Source of the DNA: Nematostella vectensis
Taxonomy: Eukaryota; Cnidaria; Anthozoa; Actiniaria; Edwardsiidae
DNA: 64,000 nt
Assembly (NCBI RefSeq): GCF_932526225.1
Contig: NC_064044.1
Location: 4,206,592-4,270,591, forward strand
Direction of reading: 5' to 3'
Position 1 is the first letter of the stretch. Each line of letters begins with the position of its first letter. Positions 45,027 through 56,176 of the stretch are shown piece after piece. A program made the position numbers and the translations under genes. The notes below the pieces were generated by a model, which was not told the origin of the DNA, searched no databases, and saw only the letters and a program-made list of their open reading frames with translations.

Positions 45027-48000
45027 GCCCTTAGTTACACTTCTGAGTTCAACAGCACAACACGCGATGCACATACGTCACGTTACTTCTCGCGCGACAC
45101 GCGTGGCTTATAGACATCACGGGTAACACCACGCTCATTACTCGATAGTACGCCACGTAAGATTTCTTCGCGCGCATCAAATCACCCCGCCGTCACGACA
45201 CACACTCTTCAAGTTTTAGTGCGCGTATGAAGCGTTTAGACTGATCACAGAAGAATGTTAAACAAAAGGCACATTTTTTATTCGGCCTATTCACAATTTG
45301 TAACATTTATTCGTTTAGACTGACTATGTTTTTCTTTATCTCTTTCCATACCTTGTGTGAATGTAACCTTTGTCATCCACGCCTAATTTTATCTTTCTCG
45401 ACTGTTCTTCCTCAAGACACCAACAACAACACAATGAGATTTTGTTTCACCTTTATTATATAATAAAAAAAATCTGAGATCCGTTCAGTGAACTAACCCC
45501 GGCGTGCGAATAACAACATTGGGGTGGTAAGCCTGTGGCGCCATCGTAGTATCTCGGCTGTCAGAAATTCTAAGGTCTCTGCACATGGTGTTGACTTGTG
45601 TTATTAAGTTTTTCAAGAAGCTTTCAACTTGTTTTATGACTCTAAATATAATGGGAGTGGCTGACTTTACGCCTTTGCTTTCAGATATGCAATAAACGAA
45701 TAAATACACTCATTTATGAGCTCTCCTGGTTTTGTTGACAAAAAAAAAAATAGTGCGTGGAAAATAGTCAGTTGGTTCGAGTTTTGGTCTCACGTGGCAC
45801 TTGCTTCGATGTCCCTTATCTTTTGTCCTCCCATAGCCAAAGGGGGGTAACCTAGAGGAGACAATAGTAGTCGCGATGAATGTCTGGTTTATTCAACAAA
45901 AGAAGCTCTGTCCGTCACATTTTGTCATCCTGACTAAATAAAGCCATCCATTTCCATCGACTGAATCGGGGTGGCTCCTGCGATATTGGTTATAATAATT
46001 GTTGAATGAGTTATCAAACTTTGTTTTTAGATAGGTATTTCAAGATTTCTCCGCGTAATTGGTATTCCATGAAGGCAAATAATGATAGCGGAGGTGGGGC
46101 TCACAAGGGCTCAATAAGGCATTCCCAAAATAACACATCGTGTTTTTTCCTTGATACAAGTCTATTAAAACTTAAACGCTTCCAGTACCCAGAGGAAACA
46201 TTTCCTTGCGTTCAACAAGGGATTCTTAGGTCGGGGAACATATCGAGATTAGCTCCCTTCACCGCCCTAAACTCATTTAACTAAATACCATAACATGCCC
46301 AAGTCGGCAGCTTCCATCAAAGAACGCGGCGCGCGTGAGAGCCGAAAGGCCCAAACTAATCGAAAACCATTCCTAAATCACCCGATGTTCCAATTTCTTG
46401 TTCCCAAATTGAATTATTGAGTTTTCAGTCATTAGGGGTTTCGCCATGTTGGAGGGCGTCCCTTCAAAAGGAAGCGAGTATGCCTCCCCCTAGGGACAGA
46501 GCTAACAGCCCCTTTGTGTGTAGAGTTGTTTGTACCGGCGTGGATCCTTTCTTGTGTTATTCTTCCTTAACATCACCGTTGAATTTTAATTTTCTAAGCA
46601 AGACGTGGGAAAGTTGCCACTGTTTCGGGATCTCGCCTTTATTCAATTTTTAAAATTCATCAAAAGCGACCATATGGGTGTGTTTTTTTTTTCGCCGTAA
46701 AATCACATCGGGGGTTTCAAGAATCTGTATCTATCCCACGGGAACTGCTACCATTAGAAGAAAACACGTAGGTTGTGGTTAGTGTATTAGTGAGTTCATT
46801 TCTTCGGGTTTTAACAATTCTGTAGAGAGCCATCACTCAACGGGGTTCTAGGTTTCTTTATTAGGGTCTTGTAAATTTTTACTCAAAGGCTTGACATTAT
46901 CACATCGAAAGTGTAAGGAGATATCTAGGTTGGTTTGAGTTTCAGCAGTTTTCTAAGAACCGCGCTATATTTGTATTATCAGTGTCTGGTTGCTTGCCTG
47001 TACAAGCCGTCTCCGTGCCTGGGGGATGTTTTTGAGGGGGTTAAATGTTGCCACGCCCATACTAAATTAGCACCTCCGTGGAATCAGCACCAAAAAGTGT
47101 TATTGATAGGAGATTCGACCAAATATATATTCACCGCCAGCTAGTGTTTACAGACTAAAGGGCTACAGAAAAAACTATATCTCACTAGAGAGATATTTCC
47201 AACAAACAATGATTTTTTAGTGTGTTTTATACTAAGAGTTATATGCAAAAGATATTATACGATTGAATGCATTAAAAATTGTTACATTGTAGATGACTGA
47301 TAGTTGTTCTATTCTACCAGACGCCCCGACGGAATTTCGCGGAGAAAATAAAAGAAAGAAAAAATATCATGATAAGAAAACAAGAGAGTTCCCCTTCTTT
47401 GAGGATGGGCAATTTGATGCCAATATAGCAAAGTGAATTTAAAGTCTTCATTTACAACTGCTTTTTTTAACATTAAAGTCTCAAATAAATGTTATTTTCG
47501 TTTTTTAGATCTTGAAACATAGCTTCTGAGGCATTGAATTGCATAAGGTCCATTTTTTTTCCTTTCTGCATGAAATACTTATGTTCTTAGTATTAGATTA
47601 AAGAACAGACAGCTAGCAGAACACATAGCTATTAAAATGATTGCTCGTTCCTCAGGAAATGGAAAAAGGATGCTTTCTATGAGTAAACTTTAAGCTCTTA
47701 TTAACCCAGCATGCTCAATTTAATCGTTTTTAAATATTGTCTTGACGTCCTAAAAAGTGCTTATTGAAAAAGAAAACATGAAGTATTGCTTAATTGACTG
47801 ATGTTGCTCTAGTAACCTCTTTTAACTCAAATACGCTTTAGTCATCACTGTCAAAAAAACCATCAGCAATAATTTATCAGCATTCTCATTTATAAAATAA
47901 AGCAAAAGAATTTCTTTCCTCACATCGTTAGTTTGATAAAAATAAAAAAGGGCTTTTCTATTAGAAATTAAAATTTATTGAGTTTTTTTATTCAAAACAA

Positions 48001-50999
48001 TAGTTTACCACACGATCAATCATAGTAAAGAAAAAAAACTATATTTGAGTTTTGGGTACGCTTCCCGCTTCGTTGTTCACAAGCTTCTTTATTATCTAGA
48101 CTCCAGAAGGAAGAGCATTTCAGTAGGTATCATCATACACAATGGACGTTTTACGTTTTTCATCGACATTTGCTTATTCAACATTGAATAGAGCTTGACC
48201 ACCGTTTATTCTACCACATCTAATCGATTGACACTTTTCGAATGACACTTTTAACTGGATTTTAGGAAATATTTGAAAAATTGCAAGTCTCTGATGGCAA
48301 TAAAAATCGGTTAACACTTTATTATGGTGTGTTCATTTACTACCAGGTGAGGGCTACCGTGAGGTATTATTTCAAGGTATTTCCTGACATACTGTTAAAA
48401 TGATTTTAATTAACACTAATTCGTGAAAACTCCAGCTGTGAAAAAAATGTTCATTTTTAGCAAGGAACCTAAATGATGTCTTTCATGCTATTGAAAAAAT
48501 TATATATAAAAGCATGAAGAGAACTGTACTTACATAACAAATACTAATGAAAATACCACATTTTCTCCTTCTCTCAAAAGGAAAAGTAAAGAATTTCAAT
48601 GACTGAATTAGAAAATTAGAGTTACGAAATTCTACCCTTTCCGATTAAACAAAAAAGAACACCTTTAAATGCTGTTAGAACAGCTGTACTTTTTTACCTC
48701 GAGTTCTTTTGATTTCAATGAAAGTGATTTTGTGTTGTCAATCGAAAATTGTTTTTGAAACAGCGATCTGCAACATGAACAAACAAACTTAAGAGTCAAC
48801 ATTATTTATCAATCCACGCTCTAACAATAACAAGTGTTTGCAGATTTATTAGAATAAAGAAATGTTTAACAACAATTGTTATAAACTGTTTAGTGTTAAC
48901 CTTAACAAGAGCCCGTCTGGGGGAACAAAGCGCTTTTCCTGTATCGTAAGATAAGAAAAGATATGATATGTGTTTTTTTTTTTTTTTTTTTTTTTCACGG
49001 GGGCGCCAGTTGATCTCTATTCTGGCTTTTTTCACAGGGGAATACATCTGATGTTGGTAGGCAAGGCTTGACTTTCGCCGTTTTCCTGTTGGATGTCGTT
49101 CAAATTATTTTCAAGAGTGTCTAAAGGACAAAACATCACGCTGACCACGAGAAGTCGTGATTTATTCATGCCTCAAAGCAAGAGACTAATGTTCTTCGAG
49201 AGAGCGTTTTGCTCTTCCCTCAAAATCAAACACCGTTGGAGGATTAAACAAAAATACTGGAAGTTGCGAACAGGCCTCTGAAACACGATAGTCAGGCAAC
49301 AATAAACTCTTGTCTTCGTAAAACAACAGGAACTCCTTTCACTGGAAAGTTTATAACCTTTTATTTCTAATCATAATCATATTTTTACCCTAAGCGCAAA
49401 CTAGATACGCAATGCGAACCCTCCAATTTTTATCTGTCTACTGAATAGGTGTGGATATCTTTGTTTAAAAACTTCTCGACTAACCATATTGCTATTGTAA
49501 GAGTGTTATAGAAATAATTGACATTAACGTATCATTATAGGAAATGAGGATTTTTAAACATTCATTTGTTGAAGAACTCGAAAGAATAGGATATTTATAT
49601 TATCACTGATTTGCATTATCTCTGATGCGAATATGAATAAAAACTTAATTAACATTGGACGGCATGTTTTGATTACTCGTATCCTACCTTGTAGAACTTC
49701 TGTCTACAAATGTTTTACGTTAGAGCTGGTTTCCTCGATGGCATTGATATATTTTGTATTATTGCAATTTTCAAACATAATTCTGTTCTTCCGTTAAGCA
49801 GCCTTTGGCTTTTTCAGCAGAGAAAATAGAATAATAAACGTATAAACCTAGTGATTTTTGTTATATAAGTATCGTTTCTGAATAAAACCTATTTTTATAC
49901 TTGTTTCCGACCACTCCCAATTTTTTCAGAATCTGTCTAAACGTCGACCCTTAGTCTGTATCGTCACTTGAATCAAGCTCTGTTAGCTAAACTTAGCTTT
50001 CCGTTTCAGCTTATTTGACTTGCTATTATCAAGTATTTATTTCAAGGATTAATTTCATTTTACTTGACTCTTGCCTCTTCATCCAAATTCTGGGACAAAT
50101 CTTTTATTGCCGAAAAAAAAAAAATAAATGCCCAGTTGTTATATATTTAAATGCTTCTGAAAACTCCATCTTACATTAAGAACGGCTTAATGATTCGTAT
50201 GTTGCAGTAAAGTTCCGCCATGGTTTGCATAAACAGTCTGCTATTAAAGGAGAGACGGAACCAACCCTTTAAAATTGTTCAAACAATACTTAAAAATTCG
50301 CAAGTGCGCAAGTTGCGCAACTGATAAAATAGGCCCTTTCACTGAATTAACCTCTTGTTTGCATCAAGTGTATATAGCGTAAAAATTGATATTGAAATAG
50401 CTCTTAGATTTGAAAAAGCGTCATTCAAAATCGTGCTTGCATGGGGATTTAATTTGTTTTCCAGATAATTGGAAGTTAGTACTCTTATTTTGTTTTTAGT
50501 AATGGGCGTGTAAGATATGTACCGAAACAATTTTGTGCCGTGACAAGATTTCATATAAAATAGTAAAAAAAATATTTCTAAAAGGAAAGCTAGGTATCAG
50601 AGAAAACTTTCTTTTCTAGAAAAGGAGGAATAAAACGATATGCAGTGTAATTAGTAGGTGACTATAAATCAACCTCTTGCCTGAAATTGAGAAATACTTT
50701 GAAGAGCGCAGTTTGGAAATCAAAATACAGATGTGCAAATATTCTTATACTAAAGCTAGATTCATACTTCATACCATTTCCAAACTTCTTTTTTCCCTAA
50801 AAGAAACCATACCGCTTAAGAGTCCCGAATAAACACATTTCAATATATTCTCGACCCGACTATCCAAGTGATGATGGGTTTTTTTTTCGGGTCGTTGACA
50901 TTCGCGGCAACTAGACCACGCGCCTTTTTTTCATGGCGGTTTCTCTAACGACACCTATCAAAAATTTGGATTGAAATTTAGGAATCGGCGTTTAAGGAG
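45027..50999. other. AT-rich intergenic sequence, nothing recognised
   Basis: 6 kb with short chance frames only. A poly-A/T run at 48973 is the only simple repeat of note. No protein family or structured RNA was recognised. Confidence 0.5.
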
Positions 51000-51015
51000 T
51001 CGCAGATTTGTGAAG

Positions 51016-51052
51016 TATATAAACGCGCGTGACAATTCCTAAGGTTAGTCAT
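51016..51052 (+). promoter_or_regulatory. Candidate TATA/Inr core promoter A
   Basis: TATATAAA at 51016-51023 is followed by TTAGTCA, whose A (51047) is 31 bp from the first T of the TATA box and fits the YYANWY initiator pattern. Spacing is canonical. The first reading frame worth noting downstream is at 51111. Confidence 0.4.
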
Positions 51053-51110
51053 TTGGATGAAGGCAGAGAACTAAGAGGGCAAGTCTTTGAAAAGAAAGTG
51101 AAGATGTGAA

Positions 51111-51302
51111 ATGAAAGTAGGGAAATTATTAAGTATTTTCTTTTCTCCTTATGGAATATATTCAGCATTTGCTATGGAATTTCGCAACCAAAAAATATTC
51201 TTGTATGACTGTGATTTAACGAGGGACGACTTCTCTGGTGACAGTGGTAAAGAAGGATTGCTATTCTCGATACGACAGTGGATTCTACGAGATGAGTGTT
51301 GA
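51111..51302 (+). CDS. Small unrecognised reading frame with signal-peptide-like start (63 aa)
   Basis: ATG at 51111, stop TGA at 51300-51302. The N-terminus MKVGKLLSIFF...AFA has a basic n-region, a hydrophobic core and an AFA site that looks like a signal peptidase site. The remainder is short and acidic (DCDLTRDDFSGDSGKEG) and ends DEC, with two cysteines. It lies 95 bp downstream of a TATA/Inr pair at 51016-51052 on the same strand. Against it: two tiny upstream ATG frames (51056, 51105), an AT-rich setting and no recognised family. Function unknown; it could also be a chance frame. Confidence 0.25.
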   Translation: MKVGKLLSIFFSPYGIYSAFAMEFRNQKIFLYDCDLTRDDFSGDSGKEGLLFSIRQWILRDEC

Positions 51303-51389
51303 AATTCTGGGAGATTCTGAAGTAATGGCCATCCTGCTATAAAAAAAAAAACGAAAGACGCCCCATAAAATACAACAGAATGTTACAAG

Positions 51390-51620
51390 ATGAGGGATTG
51401 TGTCACGAAAAGTTGTGCCGCGGGTCGTTGGAAATCTAAGCTTTTGGCTTCAACTCTCTGTGTTTATGAACCACATTTTCTTGTCTCTGCAATCACTAAA
51501 CGTTTTTCGGGGCAGCCGCGATATGTAAAGTTAGCCAGGGGACATCTAAGCTGTTTGCTTCAATCTCTCTCTGTATTTCATCCATTCTTCTAGCGAAAAC
51601 GTCTCTCAATTTTTTGGGCA
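51390..51620 (+). repeat. Partial tandem duplication, about 110-bp period
   Basis: ATCTAAGCTTTTGGCTTCAA and CTCTCTGTGTTT near 51436 recur as ATCTAAGCTGTTTGCTTCAA and CTCTCTGTATTT near 51545; AAACGT followed by GGGGCAGC recurs as AAACGT followed by TGGGCAGC. Confidence 0.55.
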
Positions 51621-52357
51621 GCGTCTTATTTGACATGAGTGGAGAAACGGAAGATAACCTGGGGAACCCAACGAGTTTTTATGGTTCTTTTGATCAACCA
51701 TCTAGTGATGAACCAATCATAGATTCTGCCCTAGAGTTATGCCCACTGAAAACCCCGGGCGCAAATTGTGTACCTATTCCTACTATTTATACCATAAATT
51801 GTCCCTTCCATGATGGCCCCTTAAAGGAATCGTGAAATTTGGCACAGGCTCTGAACAGGGACTTAAACCTTCTAACAGGTGAGACAAATGGATATCAAAA
51901 TGTCCTTATAGAAACAATACGAATTCTAAATACATATTTCATTTGCTATTATAGACTGGAAAATCTATATACATCTATGTATGTATCTCAGCTTGAAACA
52001 TTCATATATTGTTTTATTTTTTATTCTTTTGCAATTTCGACTAAATACTTCAAACCTGAAAATTAGCTAATAAAATCTCAAACTTCTCTGCAGCTGTTTT
52101 CCATGATTTCCACCGCCCTTAGGGAGTTAAGGACTCTCTATCCCAGTGGGGGAAAACATTAGTTAAATGGATATCTAGCTTCTCCCGTCGCGAACCCCTC
52201 GTTTATACCGAATTCCGGTGTAAAAATGGTTAGCATGTTTTGTGAGCTAACCCAAGCAACACATGTTTCGTGTGCGACTAGTTCCATGTCTCCCTTGTTA
52301 TTGACTCTTTGTTTACAGCATTTAACTAAAGACCGGGGAATTATTTGTGCTGCGTAT

Positions 52358-52395
52358 TATAAATAAGTCTCGACTCAGAGCGTCTCGATCATAGT
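52358..52395 (+). promoter_or_regulatory. Candidate TATA/Inr core promoter B
   Basis: TATAAATA at 52358-52365 with TCATAGT around 52389, so the initiator A is at about +33 from the TATA box. A GC-richer leader (CTCAGCTGAGAGAGACG) follows and then an ATG in good context (TAAAATGG) at 52451. It lies 3.8 kb upstream of the TCF start codon on the same strand. Confidence 0.45.
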
Positions 52396-52450
52396 TCCGC
52401 ATCTCAGCTGAGAGAGACGAACTCAAACGCTAAGCGCTTTACGCGTTAAA

Positions 52451-52489
52451 ATGGATTTTAACTTATCCCTCCACCCATGGACTTTTGAG
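52451..52489 (+). CDS. Candidate first coding exon (13 codons) ending in a splice donor
   Basis: ATG at 52451 opens MDFNLSLHPWTFE and runs to a donor GAG|GTAATA at 52490, phase 0. The next in-phase acceptor belonging to a recognised gene is the TCF exon at 59103, also phase 0. The annotated TCF first exon (56177) has no upstream acceptor and would be skipped. The product would lack the beta-catenin-binding domain. It might instead belong to an unrelated transcript; only RNA data would tell. Confidence 0.25.
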
Positions 52490-55400
52490 GTAATATTAAT
52501 TCACCTTAGAGTGTATTTCTGAAAATATCCACACATACTCGGGGTTGGGCGTAGGTGTTCGATTTCGTTTTCTTTAACCTTACGATTTATTTATTTTAAT
52601 TTTGAAACGCGCTCGTCCTTTGTAGGAAACAGGCTATTTTTTTATTGCTGCTTAGGTACTGAAAATCTAGAAAGGGCTGTTTTTTTAGAGCTCCTTTAAC
52701 AGTTGTCTTATCAGCTTCGTCGAGTCTTTCGTAATTTCCTTAATGGTTCTCTTTGCCTTTCTTCGTAGTTTTAGAATTTCGCGCGCTCTTTTAAAAATAC
52801 AAACCGAAAACTGCTCATTTTGTGTTCAAATGTATACTTAGATTACTATAGAAAACAGTGCAAAAGCTTAAGTAGAACACGAACAATGAATTCGAGCTCT
52901 TAACAAAATTGAATCTTTTTAGAAACGCCGATCTAAATGGGAAATTCGCCGACAGTCGGGAGTAGTTCGACAAATCGGTCCGAAACACGCATATGTTCTT
53001 AGCGCGAAATAAGATTATAGTGAGACAAATCCACGAATTACTCCAGCTATACGGCAAATAAAAAAACACAGAGGTGTCAGAATCGCAACTTTTCTTTCTC
53101 TTCCGTGACAATCGTCACGAAAAGCAAATATAATTCAAACTATAAAACGGCTTGCGTGTTTTCGCCACGATAGATCGTGAAAGCGCGCGAAATGGGAGCT
53201 CTACTATTTCTCATGAAATCAGATAGAGTAAAATCCACAGTGACATTTAAGAAGGTTTTGATGCCAAATCCTTGTCATATGTCGGCCTATGTTCAAGCAT
53301 TCATTCTCCGCGTTATTGGTTAGAATTTACTCGGCGGCATTTTGTGAAAAGGAACTTCGTTCGTTAGAAGACCAGAAAGATCGGAGAGTTCAATGAGTCG
53401 GCATCTTTGATCTGCGAGTCCTGTTCATATTTGACTCATGGATTAATTTTCCCCGTACATAACTACTGAATATTCATTTCCTCGCCATCTCGGACCCTGT
53501 GCTGGGCTGGGGTCGATTTTAAAGGCTTCGCACGAAAATTGTCAAGAACTTTCCCAGTCATCCGGTTGATTGCATGCAGTAACTGCATTACCCTGCGTTT
53601 TTTATTTCTCATTTAAAATACAGCGGTATCTTGAGTTTCGGAAGAAGCAAGAAACGGAGATTTCTGTCTTACTCGAGACAGGAGGCGTGTTCCACTTAGA
53701 TATTCCGAAATCTAAGGGGAAAATCATGCAAAACACATTTGGTTATTATTGCACATCGCGAATTCTCCAATCTCCATTTCGTTGCTCCATATGCTGTCCC
53801 ATCAAGTAGCCATCGGAGAGTTGCCGTCCCAACAGAATTAAGAAGTATACCAAATAAATATCATAAGTATATATAAAATAGAACTCTAATATTTATTTCA
53901 ATTTGTAATACCGTGTATTAAAGGAAGGTTTTTGCCTATTGTGCATCTAAGAATTCTCTATAAATACTGACTCCCTTTTGAGTATACCGCCATTTTTCAA
54001 AATCAATTGCATTATATTAATGTTGTGACATTTTAGCGGCGTTTTCAAGCCTTTTATCCAATCACAGATGATAAATCTAGCTATTATTATCTGGGCCACG
54101 TAAAAACCGAGTCTGCCGAACTAGTTAGCTTCTAATCTCTGTTATTTCGAATTCAATTTAATTTTCTGATATTTTTCACCGTACTATTTTTCCTATTGGT
54201 TATTGTTTTACTGTAGTGTCTTCGTTACTAGAATAATGCAGTAACAATTGGGATCTTTCTAAATGTCGAATTCGAGATAAATACCCTATCTAAGTAGCTC
54301 TAAGGCGATTTTCTCGGGTTGAGAAATTAATAAATCTTTAATTTGAAAATAATTAAGAATAATCGCACCCAGAACAATTATCCACGGATTGCGTCGAACA
54401 TCTAAACATTAAATTACAAAGAGATCATATAGAATAGTCTTTAATCCTCTTAGTATATTTTAGAGTATTATACGAGACACACTGAAGTCTATTAATTGCA
54501 CCTTTAGGGAGTGTATTACAGACCCATGAAAAAAAATAGATGCCAAACATCAATATTATTTTGCTGTAAAAATATTTTGCCCTTTTGGATAACAATCAAA
54601 CATGAACATATTTTTTTCAAGTATTCAAATCCATTCAAACAAGCAAAAAATAGATGCTAAATATCGCTTTTACTTAAGATTATTTTTCAGTGAAAAATAG
54701 CTTTTTGAATAACTATAAAAGATGAAAATTAGTCCTTTTTTTTTTTTTTCAAGAAATTCAAATTCATCCAAACAAGTTCTCCAAAAAAAAGTCGTTAGGT
54801 CCATGATTTTCCAGAAGCATATTACAATAGTAAGCCTTCTCTTTCTAGTATTCGTTCTGTATTGAGAAGTTCAACCACATATTCCATACCTTTGAAAAGA
54901 ATCGATAATAAGAGTATAAAAGGTGACTGGATCAAAAATAAATATAATAATGTACCAAGTAGAGATCATCGTATCAGGTTTAATACTCTTTTTTCTCTAA
55001 TTTTTAGTAATCATGAACAGTCAAAATATAAAACTTTTCCACAGAGGTGAAACTGGTCCTAACTTGTATAAAAAAAATATTAAAATTACAGAAAAAAACG
55101 ACTTCATAAAGCCTGAACTGTATTCCTTTTCACACAAACAAACCAAAATTTACATCAAACTCAATTTAATATTTCGAGGTCTGCAGTTTTATGCCAATTG
55201 CAAAAACCTTTACCTAGCAGAGTGTTTACTTTTTCTGAATATTCTGTTAAAAATAATTTTTACCTCCCCTATTCCTAAAAGAATACAAACAGCAGGTTGG
55301 AAATGTTACAATACTAGCTTAAGTGAGCAGGCAATTGTTAAAGGTATTTTTAGCCCTTTGGCCGCCCTTGCAGTAGAATTCGAAAACGTGTACGACATAA

Positions 55401-55966
55401 TACTCGAAGCACGCGAAAATAGCTAATGAATTTAGCGGAAAACTCGCGCGTGTCTCGAATTCTAAGGCATTTCCTTGGAAAGCCGACGTCACCAACATGA
55501 CCTTTCGATGTCCTTGGATGTCAGTCACGTAGGTTCTAGTTTCGCCTCTGTTTGCTGTCGAAAACCTGTAAAATTACGCCTAAAACACCTCAACCGAGTG
55601 AGTTTTTACGTTCATGGCACGCACAACGCATAGAAGCAGGACTACAGGATAATCTAGTTTCACATAAATATGATTTTTTTTGTTTAAGATTGGATATAAA
55701 CTCGGAAGCAACCTTCGAGCGATGTTGTTTATACATGATGGATGGTGTGACATCCCCTCAATAAAACACAACACTACTAAGCCATATTAATAAATACATA
55801 TTCCCCTACTAGGCTTAACATCCAAAAGCTTATAGTTCTAGATTTTTGGGTAGTTTTCCAGCTGTAAAGATTGTAAACGAATTTCTTAGACGGAAAAACT
55901 CCACTCAGAAGGCTGGCCTACAACCAAGACGGATTCGAGCACGCACGCGCATAATTGGCGAGGGCC
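52490..55966. other. AT-rich region upstream of TCF, nothing certain
   Basis: No recognised gene. A 137-codon frame at 55013-55426 begins with a true ATG but matches nothing I know and sits in AT-rich sequence. If promoter B drives TCF, all of this is intronic. Confidence 0.4.
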
Positions 55967-56050
55967 TCCGCTGATTGGCTGTTTGGAGTGATTGTGTGAT
56001 TAATCTCTGTCACTCAGGCGAGCGGCGTCCTTTGAAGTCAACCTTTGATG
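55967..56050 (+). promoter_or_regulatory. TCF gene proximal promoter with two TCF sites and a CCAAT box
   Basis: ATTGG (inverted CCAAT) occurs in CTGATTGGCTG near 55974. Two TCF/LEF sites follow: CCTTTGAAG at 56029-56037 and CCTTTGATG at 56042-56050, start to start 13 bp. They are bordered by GC motifs: AGCGGCG just before the first and ACCGCCG just after the second. These resemble the C-clamp helper element (GCCGCCR). The sites are 127-148 bp upstream of the TCF start codon. Confidence 0.5.
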
Positions 56051-56176
56051 TAACCGCCGCATCTACTTTGCTCCTACACACACACATCGAACACTGAAGA
56101 GAGAAGTGGACACGGAGAGAAACTAGACTTAACCACAGGCTGTTGCCTTAGAGTTTTACTCACATGAGACGGTAGT

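Noticed and set aside
46006-46284. 92-codon frame in the large intergenic region
   Set aside because: No domain, no neighbouring exon with matching splice phase, no promoter evidence.
51614-51835. 73-codon frame (acidic, Pro-rich)
   Set aside because: Begins at a non-ATG codon; the inner ATG frame matches no family and has no promoter or splice evidence.
55013-55426. 137-codon frame upstream of TCF
   Set aside because: Long for AT-rich DNA but of composition Lys/Asn/Ile/Phe as expected from base bias; no domain or splice context recognised. RNA data could revive it.
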